In this document: positions 13,577-21,331 of the stretch, piece by piece | How positions within the stretch are numbered: position 1 is the first letter of the stretch | How the letters are laid out: every line of letters begins with the position of its first letter | Source: Clostridiales bacterium | Lineage (GTDB): Bacteria > Bacillota > Clostridia > Oscillospirales > Acutalibacteraceae | Length of the DNA: 23,326 nucleotides | NCBI GenBank assembly: GCA_019417145.1 | Contig: DXVY01000007.1 | Location: 1 to 23,326, forward strand | Reading direction: 5' to 3' | The notes under the pieces: generated by a model | The model's database searches: none | The model's input: the letters and a program-made list of their open reading frames with translations, nothing else | Told to the model about the DNA's origin: nothing | Made by a program: the position numbers and the translations under genes

Positions 13577-14563
13577 TTAGAGCAGATGCGCCCGCAGCTC
13601 TTCCGCGCTTTTGGAGGACAGATAGGCAGGAGGAATATCAAAGACGGTCTTGCAGCCGGTCTGTCCCTCCCGGTTCATGCGAAAGGCGGCGCGGGCATAG
13701 GCCACCAGGACAGAGGAGGTAAACTCCGGATTGGAATCCAGCTTCAGGCTGTACTCGATTACATGATTATGCTCCTTGGAAAGCCCGGTTTTTCCCGTAC
13801 GAATCACCATGCCTCCATGGGGCAGACCGCTGTGGTCCCGTTTCATCTCGTCCTCCGTAATGAAGTGGACGGTGGTGTCGTATTGATCGAAATAATTGGG
13901 CATGGTCTTAATTTCCTCTTCGATCCTCGCCAAATCGGCCCCCGCTTCGGCCACCACGAAAACCTCTCGGGTATGCTTTTGACGGGTTGTGAGGGAAGGG
14001 GCTTGTCCGCTGCGGACGGCCTCCACCGCCTTCTCCACCGGAATGGTGTACTGCCGGGCGTCCTTGACTCCTGCAATCCGGCGAACCGCATCCGAATGGC
14101 CCTGGCTGACGCCCTTGCCCCAAAAGGTATAATCGGTGCCCTCAGGCAGAATACAGCCGGCATACAGCCGGTTGAGGGAAAACATACCGGGATCCCAGCC
14201 ACAGGAAATAATGGCGGTCTTTCCGCCCTTTTTTGCAGCGTCGTCCACATTGGCAAAATGCTGTGGAATACGGGCGTGCGTATCAAAGCTGTCGACTAGA
14301 TTAAACAGTCCGGCAAAGGCCGGGGTCTGCTCGGGCAGATCTGTGGCGCTTCCGCCGCAGAGAATGAGCACATCGATCTGGTCCTGCATATGGACCGCCT
14401 CATCCGTCCGCAGTACCCTAGCTGTAGGGGTTTGTATTTTAACCGAGGCGGGATCTCGTCGGGTAAATACCGCCGAAAGCTCCATATCAGGGTTCTGGCG
14501 GACGGCCGCTTCCACGCCCCGGCCCAGATTACCGTATCCAAGAATGCCCAAACGTATTGTCAT
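13577..14563 (-). CDS. ddh: meso-Diaminopimelate D-dehydrogenase
   Basis: Reversibly aminates L-2-amino-6-oxopimelate (tetrahydrodipicolinate) to meso-diaminopimelate with NADPH and ammonia (EC 1.4.1.16). It bypasses the acylated or aminotransferase branches and feeds both lysine and peptidoglycan synthesis. The 328 aa match the family length (about 320-330). The Rossmann motif GILGYGNLGRG is at residues 6-16, followed by CGGSATDLPEQTP, SFDTH, SCGWDPGMFSLNR, WGKGVSQGHSDA and HNHVIEYSLKLDSNPEFT, all characteristic of Ddh. The ATG at 14563 has AAAGGAGA 9 bases upstream. It has its own likely promoter and a leader of about 110 bases. The neighbouring PBP and FtsW gene fit a cell-wall theme. Confidence 0.96.
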   Translation of the reverse strand: MTIRLGILGYGNLGRGVEAAVRQNPDMELSAVFTRRDPASVKIQTPTARVLRTDEAVHMQDQIDVLILCGGSATDLPEQTPAFAGLFNLVDSFDTHARIPQHFANVDDAAKKGGKTAIISCGWDPGMFSLNRLYAGCILPEGTDYTFWGKGVSQGHSDAVRRIAGVKDARQYTIPVEKAVEAVRSGQAPSLTTRQKHTREVFVVAEAGADLARIEEEIKTMPNYFDQYDTTVHFITEDEMKRDHSGLPHGGMVIRTGKTGLSKEHNHVIEYSLKLDSNPEFTSSVLVAYARAAFRMNREGQTGCKTVFDIPPAYLSSKSAEELRAHLL

Positions 14564-14682
14564 AACATGTCTCTCCTTTAGAAAAATTCCCTAGTATCAA
14601 ATATAGGACACGAGCCTGCCGCAATCTTTTTAAAATTGCCTGCGGTAGCCAGCAACGCTGCAACGATGGGGCTTTTTGACTC

Positions 14683-14688
14683 ATTATA
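14683..14688 (-). promoter_or_regulatory. Extended -10 promoter for ddh
   Basis: The minus strand reads TGGTATAAT, an extended -10. The -35 region is weak (TCGCAA at 17 bases). The leader of about 110 bases has short complementary segments (for example CCGCAGGCAAT with ATTGCGG), but I see no lysine riboswitch core in it. Confidence 0.6.
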
Positions 14689-14777
14689 CCACAGCGTTTT
14701 TCGATTTGCGACAGCGCTGCCTATAAAATTGTTACGAGACGGGGACGGTGTTTTTATGAAAATCGTATACGGGACCT

Positions 14778-16136
14778 TTAGTTTGCGCTAGGGGCGGCCT
14801 GTAGAACCGTATTGGCTATCCTGGCGGCCACGGAAATACCGGCGCCCGCATTTTCCACCACCACCACAAACGCATAGGGCTTCTCCTCGCTCTGGCTGAA
14901 GCCCACAAACCAAGAGTGCGGGGTCACGTCTCCCACCTCGGCGGTACCGGTCTTTGCGCAGAGCTCCAGACCCGGGAAATTGCCGTCCCCGTAATTTTCA
15001 AGCACATTGTTACGCATCATCTCGGCCAGCTTGTCGGCCGTCTCCGCCGACATCATACGGCTGCCCTTTCCGTTATTCTTCAGATGCACCGGCATGCCCG
15101 CAGGCGACGTGATGGACTCTATCATGTATGGCTTCATAGGCTGTCCATGATTGGCGACGGCGCCCATGAAAACAAGATAATGAAAGGGATTGACCATATC
15201 GTTATACTGTCCCATACCGGACCAGGCCAGCTCAATGTCCCTGGCCTTCCCCACTTCGTAGGAGCTAGCGGCGCATTTGATGCCGTCCATATAAAGTGAT
15301 TTATTAAATCCCAATTGATTAGCCGTTTTGGTCATGGTATCTCTGCCCAATTCCACCGCCAACTGAGCAAAGGTGGCGTTGCAGGAACTGGCCAATGCAT
15401 CCTCAAAGCCGATGGTGCCATGGTTATGCATACAGGAAACCCATTCGCCGCCAATCTCTACCCCTCGGTCACAGGTAAAGGTCCGGTTTTCAATATCCGC
15501 TATGTTATTGATAGCGCTTACCGCTGTCACCAGCTTGAAAATGGAACCGGGCGCGTATTTGCCCGAAAGCAGTCGATTGACATACAGTCCGGTTTCCTCC
15601 GCCACATCCTCCGGCGGATTGTTGGGATCATAAGAAGGGGTGGAGGTCATACAAATAATTTCTCCCGTCTTGTAATTGTATACCCCAACAGCCCCCGACC
15701 GGCTGCCCAGCGCCTTGGCCGCCGTAGCGCAAAGGTCCGCGTCCAGCGTGAGCTGCATGTCGTTGCCCTCTCCGCTGATATTATAGGTCCCGTTCAATAG
15801 CTCGTAGCCAGTGAGCTGTTGCCAATAGGCCGTATGTACGCCGGTAGAAATTTTCCCTTCCAGATCGCCCACCGCGTGGAGGGTGGCGGCACGAACGCTT
15901 TTGTCTGAGGAAAAGCTTCTCTTGCCGTCTACAGTTTCAGCCAAAACCATTCCGGTCCGATCGGTAATGGTCCCGGCTTTTACCAACTCTCCGTTGGTAT
16001 AAATATGCCGATTGGTAGGATAAGCCGCCCAATTATCGCCCTTGGTTACAAAGCCGAAAAGGAAAACAGCCGCCCCCAGGGCAAAAATAAACACAAAAAT
16101 GACCATGACAATGGCGCGACCGCCGATCTGCTTCAT
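14778..16136 (-). CDS. Class B penicillin-binding protein (peptidoglycan D,D-transpeptidase)
   Basis: A cell-wall transpeptidase anchored by one N-terminal helix (about residues 8-31). The 452 aa contain the acyl-enzyme SIFK tetrad (S198, K201), SCN (251-253) and KTGT (395-398). The N-terminal pedestal (about 35-130) is short, as in the small PbpA-type class B enzymes paired with FtsW/RodA polymerases. The frame opens at a GTG at 16145, but that GTG is part of the GGAGGTG ribosome-binding site; the ATG at 16136 follows it at proper distance and is the likely start. It begins 34 bases after the FHA-FtsW gene and is probably cotranscribed, giving a polymerase-transpeptidase pair. Whether it acts in division, elongation or sporulation is not decided by the sequence. 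Confidence 0.94.
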   Translation of the reverse strand: MKQIGGRAIVMVIFVFIFALGAAVFLFGFVTKGDNWAAYPTNRHIYTNGELVKAGTITDRTGMVLAETVDGKRSFSSDKSVRAATLHAVGDLEGKISTGVHTAYWQQLTGYELLNGTYNISGEGNDMQLTLDADLCATAAKALGSRSGAVGVYNYKTGEIICMTSTPSYDPNNPPEDVAEETGLYVNRLLSGKYAPGSIFKLVTAVSAINNIADIENRTFTCDRGVEIGGEWVSCMHNHGTIGFEDALASSCNATFAQLAVELGRDTMTKTANQLGFNKSLYMDGIKCAASSYEVGKARDIELAWSGMGQYNDMVNPFHYLVFMGAVANHGQPMKPYMIESITSPAGMPVHLKNNGKGSRMMSAETADKLAEMMRNNVLENYGDGNFPGLELCAKTGTAEVGDVTPHSWFVGFSQSEEKPYAFVVVVENAGAGISVAARIANTVLQAAPSAN

Positions 16137-16170
16137 TTTCTTCACCTCCGCAGAAAAACTACCTGTATAT

Positions 16171-17865
16171 TCAAATAAGTGGTGCCGCCTGTTTTTTGCC
16201 GGCCGCCTTGAAAAAGGCGATGAGTATCCAGCTTGCCAGCATACTGGAACCGCCTACGCTCACAAAGGGCATGGTCACGCCGGTAAGCGGCAGAATATCG
16301 GTGGCGCCAAAGGCGTTGAGGGCCACCTGAAACAGGAACATACCCGCCACCGCACAGACGGCGATGGCATAGTAGGCCGACTGTGCGGATCGGGCTAGAC
16401 GCCAAGCATAAAGGGCAAGCAACACAAAACAACTGAGGGCCGCCAGTGCGACCACGCCGCCCCATTCCTCAAAAATCACGCCGAATACCAGATCGGTGCT
16501 TGCGGCCGAAACGCCGTCCAGATAGCCGTTTCCACCGCCCACGCCCAAAAGGCCGCCGCTGCCAATGGCGACCATGGTGCGGGTCTGCTGATACCCGCTG
16601 GTGGAGGCGTATTCCCAAACGTGGCGCCAGGCCTCAAACCGTTTGGCCACATGGGGCATGATCAGAGCCACGCCCACTGCGCCGGCTGTCGCCAGGACAG
16701 ATATGCCGGCAATAATTTTCCACTCTCCCGATCGTATAAATATGATAACCAGCATGGTGACAAAAAAAATGGAAGCCGTGCCAAAGTCCTTGATCAGGCA
16801 AAGAACGCCGATACAGCTAAAAGAAAAACCAAGAAAAAGCAATAGATTTCGGGTGGTAAGCAGCCGTTCCAGGGTAGCTGCGCCTGCAAAAACAAAGGCA
16901 ATTTTTACAAATTCCGAAGGTTGGATGGTGATGAAGCCCAAATCAACCCAGTTTTTGGAGCCAAAACGGGAAAGGCCGAAAATAAGATTTATGGCCAGCA
17001 GCAAAAGGGCTGCTCCACCGGCCGCATATCGTAGCCGCATGGTCACCTTTATATTCAGCAGAATCTTGTATAGAATAAGAAATACCACAAAGCCGGCCGC
17101 AGCAGCCGCCAATTGTTTCAACATGATAGATGACACCCCTGCGGCACCGGTTTCGGTACGCAGGGTGGCGCAGACCGCCATGCCCAGACTTGATAGGAAA
17201 AAAACCAGCATCTCAGCCAGGGGCGGCGGACCGTTTAGCTTCCGATTTACATGATAATAAATTACCTGCCCCACCAGAAGGATACCAAAGGATATGGGTA
17301 AAAAAAGCGGCATTTCCTCCCTGAATCGCAGACAGAGTTGTCCTGCCATAATTAACTGAAAATATGCGAGAATCGCCGAGAGTGCCCCATAAGAAGCGGA
17401 CGCACGCGCTTTTTTCTTTTTCCTTTTGGACTGCTTAATCAGGCTTACATCCTCCTGCTTTGGTCCATCCAGATATAATACATAGTCCGCAAGGCTGATT
17501 TTATCACCAATCCGCAGAGGTGTGGGTCCGTTTATTTTTTTCCCATTTACCGACACGCCGCCGCTGGACCCCGTGTCACTGATACGCCAACCGTCCTCTT
17601 CCGTAAAGGTCAAAACCGCGTGCTTTCTGGATATATTGGGCAGATTGAGAACAATGTCGCTGACGCCCCTCCGCCCGATAGAGGACTCAAAAGAGGTGAT
17701 GGGCAGCCGATCGCCGTCCTCGGTTACCAGGGTAGCTAACACGGCGGTACGATGTCGAAGGGAGAGAAAACAGCGAACCCATTGAAGAATAAAACCGATG
17801 GCCAGTATGGCCAGCAGCCAGCGGGATACCGCCAGATAATAGGTATAGACGGTGTCAAGGACCAA
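16171..17865 (-). CDS. FHA domain-FtsW/RodA/SpoVE fusion, SEDS peptidoglycan polymerase
   Basis: Predicted lipid II polymerase of the SEDS family with a phosphothreonine-binding FHA domain in front. With the TTG start at 17865 the protein has 564 aa: one helix (about 15-31), FHA (about 41-132, with G64-R65, S79-R80-x-H82 and N107-G108 of the binding face), a basic linker (SKRKKKKARA) and about ten SEDS helices. SEDS landmarks are RFGSKNWVDLGFITIQPSEF, KDFGTASIFF, FGVIFEEWGG and PLTGVTMPFVSVGGSS. The frame extends to 17991, but a promoter and leader lie in that stretch, and AGGGGG sits 8 bases before the TTG, so I prefer 17865. For the FHA domain to be cytoplasmic, the N-terminus should face outside. 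A class B PBP follows directly. No kinase gene is in the window. Confidence 0.93.
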   Translation of the reverse strand: MVLDTVYTYYLAVSRWLLAILAIGFILQWVRCFLSLRHRTAVLATLVTEDGDRLPITSFESSIGRRGVSDIVLNLPNISRKHAVLTFTEEDGWRISDTGSSGGVSVNGKKINGPTPLRIGDKISLADYVLYLDGPKQEDVSLIKQSKRKKKKARASASYGALSAILAYFQLIMAGQLCLRFREEMPLFLPISFGILLVGQVIYYHVNRKLNGPPPLAEMLVFFLSSLGMAVCATLRTETGAAGVSSIMLKQLAAAAAGFVVFLILYKILLNIKVTMRLRYAAGGAALLLLAINLIFGLSRFGSKNWVDLGFITIQPSEFVKIAFVFAGAATLERLLTTRNLLLFLGFSFSCIGVLCLIKDFGTASIFFVTMLVIIFIRSGEWKIIAGISVLATAGAVGVALIMPHVAKRFEAWRHVWEYASTSGYQQTRTMVAIGSGGLLGVGGGNGYLDGVSAASTDLVFGVIFEEWGGVVALAALSCFVLLALYAWRLARSAQSAYYAIAVCAVAGMFLFQVALNAFGATDILPLTGVTMPFVSVGGSSMLASWILIAFFKAAGKKQAAPLI

Positions 17866-17910
17866 GCGGACGACCCCCTTTCCAAAAAAGAATATATGTA
17901 TACAGATTTT

Positions 17911-17938
17911 ATCATACCACCTTTCCCCATATTTGCAA
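17911..17938 (-). promoter_or_regulatory. Promoter for the FHA-FtsW and PBP genes
   Basis: TTGCAA (17933-17938), a 16-base spacer and TATGAT (17911-17916) on the minus strand. It lies about 45 bases before the TTG at 17865 and inside the long open frame, which argues against the upstream start. Spacing is slightly short but acceptable. Confidence 0.55.
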
Positions 17939-17992
17939 AGAATTTTTTGTAAAGCTTTTCTTAAAAAGTCTTTTGTTCCTACTGACAGCAAA

Positions 17993-18022
17993 AGCCCGAT
18001 TTTGTAAAAACAAAATCGGGCT
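17993..18022 (-). terminator. Intrinsic terminator after the HTH regulator
   Basis: A perfect 13-bp stem (17993-18005 with 18010-18022) has a 4-base loop and is followed by TTT on the minus strand. It lies 26 bases after the regulator's stop and separates it from the FHA-FtsW promoter. Confidence 0.85.
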
Positions 18023-18048
18023 CTCCAATTAAAAAATATTTTTTTAAT

Positions 18049-18336
18049 TCACTCCTCGCTGTTATCCCTGCGATTTCTTTTTAAAACCGGCGGCATTTTT
18101 GCATCCATAAAAAATTTATGAACCGGTACATCCAGCACCTCGGAGATATTGAAAAGGACCTTTAGCGACGGTTCCTTATCCACATTTTGTGCCTCAATAT
18201 GACCGACGTACCCCTCGCTTAAATTCAGCGCATCAGCCAACTGTGCCTGTGATAATCCCCGTAATCTTCGGTAATATGCTAGATTTCTACCAAGCTGTCT
18301 GTATTTTTCTGCATGCGGACGTTTGATTTCTCCCAT
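18049..18336 (-). CDS. Small XRE-family HTH transcriptional regulator
   Basis: A 95-aa DNA-binding protein. Residues 14-70 form a Cro/CI-type five-helix domain (LGRNLAYYRRLRGLSQAQLA, then LNLSEGYVGHIE as turn and recognition helix), continuing to LDVPVHKFFMDA as in many Clostridial XRE proteins. The basic tail (residues 84-95) has no known domain. The ATG at 18336 has GGGAGG 7 bases upstream. Its own promoter is 58-93 bases upstream, and a 27-bp palindrome lies between promoter and gene, so it probably represses itself. No toxin, peptidase or phage gene is adjacent, so it is an orphan regulator inserted between gyrA and the cell-wall genes. Targets are unknown. Confidence 0.88.
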   Translation of the reverse strand: MGEIKRPHAEKYRQLGRNLAYYRRLRGLSQAQLADALNLSEGYVGHIEAQNVDKEPSLKVLFNISEVLDVPVHKFFMDAKMPPVLKRNRRDNSEE

Positions 18337-18362
18337 AACCGTCCCTCCCTATCCATTTTCGC

Positions 18363-18389
18363 CAGGAATATATACTGTATATATTCCTG
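18363..18389. promoter_or_regulatory. 27-bp perfect palindrome, likely operator of the HTH regulator
   Basis: Two 13-bp perfect arms (18363-18375 and 18377-18389) flank one central base; each outer half contains AGGAATATATAC. It lies directly downstream of the predicted -10, at about +5 to +31 of the regulator's transcript, and 27 bases before its ATG. A dimeric HTH protein binding there would block transcription. Confidence 0.8.
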
Positions 18390-18400
18390 TTATATGTGAC

Positions 18401-18429
18401 ATGATACCACAAATAATGTCGAAATTCAA
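18401..18429 (-). promoter_or_regulatory. Sigma-A promoter of the HTH regulator
   Basis: On the minus strand TTGAAT (18424-18429), a 17-base spacer and TATCAT (18401-18406). Four of six bases or better match each consensus hexamer. The palindrome begins about 12 bases after the -10. Confidence 0.65.
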
Positions 18430-18590
18430 TTGTTTTTATCGATGAATTTAAGTAGTTATTTAATTATGGTGATTAATATCTACTTACTTTTGTATAAATA
18501 ACGATATATCAATAAATTGTGATCGAGAGGAGGGCAGGTTGGCAGCGCAGGTATCAATAAAAAATTTTTGTTTTTCACTGATATAAAAAG

Positions 18591-18636
18591 AAAGGACATG
18601 CCAACCAGTTGACAGGAATCGGTCCGCATGTCCTTT
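18591..18636 (-). terminator. gyrA: Intrinsic terminator after gyrA
   Basis: An 11-bp perfect stem (AAAGGACATGC 18591-18601 with 18626-18636) has a 24-base loop and is followed on the minus strand by CTTTTTATA. It lies 22 bases after the gyrA stop and closes the gyrB-gyrA unit. Confidence 0.8.
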
Positions 18637-18658
18637 TACTTTTTCTATTCGTCTGTTT

Positions 18659-21244
18659 TTACTCTGTTTCTTCCACGGGCTCGGTCTCCTGCGCGTCGTC
18701 CGTCTCGGGCAGGTCGGTAGCCTCCTGCTCGTCATGGGGTGACCGTGCCAGAGTAAGCAATCTTTCCCCCTGCTGCACCCGCATAACCCGGACGCCCTTT
18801 GCAGGCCGAGCAAACTGGCTGATCTCCGCTACCGGGATACGAATGATGACCCCGTCAGAAGAAATAAGGATAATGTCGTCATCCTCATCCACCACTTTAA
18901 TGGCTGCTACATCACCATATGCCGCGGTCCGATAGTTTGTCAATCCCTTGCCGCCCCGGGATTGCAGCCGATAGTCGCTCAGGGGACTGCGACGGCCATA
19001 TCCCGTTTCCGTAACGGTGAGAAGGGTCGCGTTTTCTCTAAGCACCGCCATGCCTACCACTTCATCGGGCTCGTCGGCAAGCAGTCTGTTATCTGTCTCC
19101 TGTTCCATATCCAGGGATTCCACATCCGTCTCGTCAGATGCTACCTCTCGTCCGTGTAGACGGATGGCGCGCACGCCCCTGGCCGTCCTGCCCAACGGGC
19201 GGGCATCCGATTCCTTAAATCGAATGGCCATACCCTTTTTAGTCGCCACCATCAGCTGATCTTCACCGCTGGTAATGCGCACCCAACAAAGTTCATCTCC
19301 CTCATTTAAGGTGATAGCGATTACACCGCCCTTACGGGCCGTATCATAGAAATGTAGCTTGGTGCGCTTGATAATGCCGTGCTTGGTCACCATACAAACA
19401 TACCGCCGCTCATCAAACTCGGATACCGGCAGCATATTGGTGATCTTTTCTCCAGCCTGCAAGGGCAACAGATTGATGATATTCATACCCTTAGAGGTAC
19501 GGCTACCTTCGGGAATTTCATAGGCCTTCATCCGGTAAACCCGTCCAAGATTGCTGAATAGCAGCACATAATCATGGGATGAGCAGACGAACATGTTTTC
19601 CACATAATCGTCCTCTCTGGTGGCCATGCCCAAAATGCCGCGGCCACCCCTGTGCTGAGCCGAATAGGTATCCGAGGGCAGGCGTTTGACATAGCCCGCC
19701 TTGGTCATGGTCAGAACGCATTCCTCCACCGGAATCAAATCCTCGATATCCACTTCCCCGGATACAGCGGTAATCTCGGTGCGCCGCTCATCGCTAAATT
19801 TATCCCGCAGGTTCAGCGCTTCGGTCTTGACAATATCCAGCACACGGGCATGATCGGACAATATATCCTTATAATCATTTATCTTTTCCACCAGCCCGGC
19901 CAGTTCCTCTTCAATTTTATCCCGCTCCATACCGGTCAATCTTCCCAGGGGCATCTGGACAATAGCGGTGGCTTGGATATCATCCAGTCCAAAGCGCTCC
20001 ATCAAATTATTTTTTCCTTCCGGTATGGATTTGGAAGCACGCAGAAGGGCAATGACCTCGTCGATAAAGTCCAGAGCGATCTTCAATCCCTCCAGAATGT
20101 GCGCCCGTTCCTCTGCCTTGCGCAGATCAAAGCGGGTGCGCCGCTCGACGATGGTACATTGGTAATTGATATAATCCTGCAACATCTCTTTGAGGGTAAG
20201 CACCTTGGGCTGGCCGTCTACCAGCGCCAACATGATCACGCCAAAGGTAGTTTGCAGCTGGGTATAAGAAAACAAATGATTCAAAACGACCTGTGGATTG
20301 GCATCCTTTTTCAGGTCAATTACAATACGGATTCCCTCCCGGTTGGAATAGTCTACCACATCGTCCAGCCCATCGATCCGCTTATCGGTAATCAGATCCA
20401 GAATGGACTTAACAAGATTTTGCTTATTGACCATATAGGGAATTTCGGTGACGATAATCTGAAATCTGCCGTTGCGCAGCTCTTCAATTTCGGTACGGGC
20501 CCGCACGGTTATTTTTCCTCGACCGGTGGCGTAGGCAGCCCGGATGCCGGCCCTCCCCATAATAAGCGCGCCGGTGGGAAAATCAGGTCCTTTTATGTGT
20601 TCGCAGAGCTCATCCAGCTCGGCGTCCGGATTATCAATCAGGCAGCACATGCCGTCGATAACCTCGCCCAAGTTATGCGGAGGAATATTGGTGGCCATAC
20701 CCACTGCAATGCCCGAGGAACCGTTGACCAGCAGTTGGGGAAACCTGGCGGGCAGAACCTTGGGTTCCTTGAGCCGATCATCGTAGTTTGGCTCGAAATC
20801 CACCGTATCCTTATCGATATCATCCAACATATGCAGGGCAATTTTGCTCATGCGCGCTTCGGTATATCGGTAGGCCGCGGCGGGATATCCATCCACGGAA
20901 CCAAAATTTCCGTGCCCGTCGATCAGCATATAGCGAAGAGAAAAGTCCTGCGCCATTCGAACCATGGCGTCATATACACTGGCGTCTCCGTGCGGGTGAT
21001 ATCGTCCCAACACGGCGCCCACCGTATCCGCGCATTTACGGTAGGGCTTGTCCGGCGTCAGACCGTTTTCATGCATGGTGTATAGAATCCGACGATGGAC
21101 CGGCTTGAGCCCGTCCCGTACATCCGGCAGGGCGCGGCTGACGATGACCGACATGGAATACTCCAAAAAGCTTTTTTCCATCTCGTGTACGATCTCAACC
21201 GGGACGATTTTCTGATTCTCAGAAATTTTTGCGAAATCGCTCAA
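18659..21244 (-). CDS. gyrA: DNA gyrase subunit A
   Basis: The breakage-reunion subunit of DNA gyrase; with GyrB it introduces negative supercoils using ATP. The 861 aa hold the winged-helix and tower domains with the catalytic Y127 in AAAYRYTEARM, the coiled-coil gate, and a six-bladed C-terminal wrapping domain. The GyrA box reads QHRGGRG, close to the classical QRRGGKG, followed by ILGMATREDDYVE. An acidic tail (ETDLPETDDAQETEPVEETE) ends the protein. In the quinolone region the sequence is HGDASVYDAM: A88 stands where E. coli has Ser83, and D92 matches Asp87. The start is TTG at 21244 with AGGTGA 6 bases upstream; the next Met is 22 residues in and would cut conserved sequence. Confidence 0.98.
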   Translation of the reverse strand: MSDFAKISENQKIVPVEIVHEMEKSFLEYSMSVIVSRALPDVRDGLKPVHRRILYTMHENGLTPDKPYRKCADTVGAVLGRYHPHGDASVYDAMVRMAQDFSLRYMLIDGHGNFGSVDGYPAAAYRYTEARMSKIALHMLDDIDKDTVDFEPNYDDRLKEPKVLPARFPQLLVNGSSGIAVGMATNIPPHNLGEVIDGMCCLIDNPDAELDELCEHIKGPDFPTGALIMGRAGIRAAYATGRGKITVRARTEIEELRNGRFQIIVTEIPYMVNKQNLVKSILDLITDKRIDGLDDVVDYSNREGIRIVIDLKKDANPQVVLNHLFSYTQLQTTFGVIMLALVDGQPKVLTLKEMLQDYINYQCTIVERRTRFDLRKAEERAHILEGLKIALDFIDEVIALLRASKSIPEGKNNLMERFGLDDIQATAIVQMPLGRLTGMERDKIEEELAGLVEKINDYKDILSDHARVLDIVKTEALNLRDKFSDERRTEITAVSGEVDIEDLIPVEECVLTMTKAGYVKRLPSDTYSAQHRGGRGILGMATREDDYVENMFVCSSHDYVLLFSNLGRVYRMKAYEIPEGSRTSKGMNIINLLPLQAGEKITNMLPVSEFDERRYVCMVTKHGIIKRTKLHFYDTARKGGVIAITLNEGDELCWVRITSGEDQLMVATKKGMAIRFKESDARPLGRTARGVRAIRLHGREVASDETDVESLDMEQETDNRLLADEPDEVVGMAVLRENATLLTVTETGYGRRSPLSDYRLQSRGGKGLTNYRTAAYGDVAAIKVVDEDDDIILISSDGVIIRIPVAEISQFARPAKGVRVMRVQQGERLLTLARSPHDEQEATDLPETDDAQETEPVEETE

Positions 21245-21331
21245 CTTGTTTCACCTAATTTCTTAATGTGTGCGTGCTTCCCCACGCCGGGACCTATAGC
21301 AAAACCTACCCGTCCGGCATAATGACACATC

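Larger units (their letters stand above)
18337..18658. other. AT-rich intergenic region between gyrA and the HTH regulator
   Basis: This 322-base gap holds, from the right, the gyrA terminator (18591-18636), an AT-rich stretch, the promoter of the regulator (18401-18429) and its palindrome (18363-18389). In the central part (about 18430-18590) I see no gene, tRNA or repeat. A Shine-Dalgarno-like GAGGAGGG at 18528-18535 on the plus strand is not followed by a convincing ORF. Confidence 0.7.

Noticed and set aside
14564..14777. Possible lysine riboswitch before ddh
   Set aside because: The leader is too short and lacks the multi-helix lysine aptamer features; only short hairpins are seen.
18176..18184. 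Perfect DnaA box TTATCCACA
   Set aside because: Single copy inside the HTH regulator gene with no clustered boxes nearby; the frame encodes normal protein. One box is not evidence for oriC.
19652..21085. A 477-codon open frame on the plus strand opposite gyrA
   Set aside because: It is antisense to a certain gyrA gene, has no recognisable domain or good ribosome-binding site, and its composition is that expected of a complement of coding DNA. The same holds for long plus-strand frames opposite serS (1310-2239), ddh (13586-14299) and the FHA-FtsW gene (16601-17254).
21246..21254. Half parS (TGTTTCAC) before gyrA
   Set aside because: Only one arm is present; the other half does not match, and it coincides with the gyrA ribosome-binding site.
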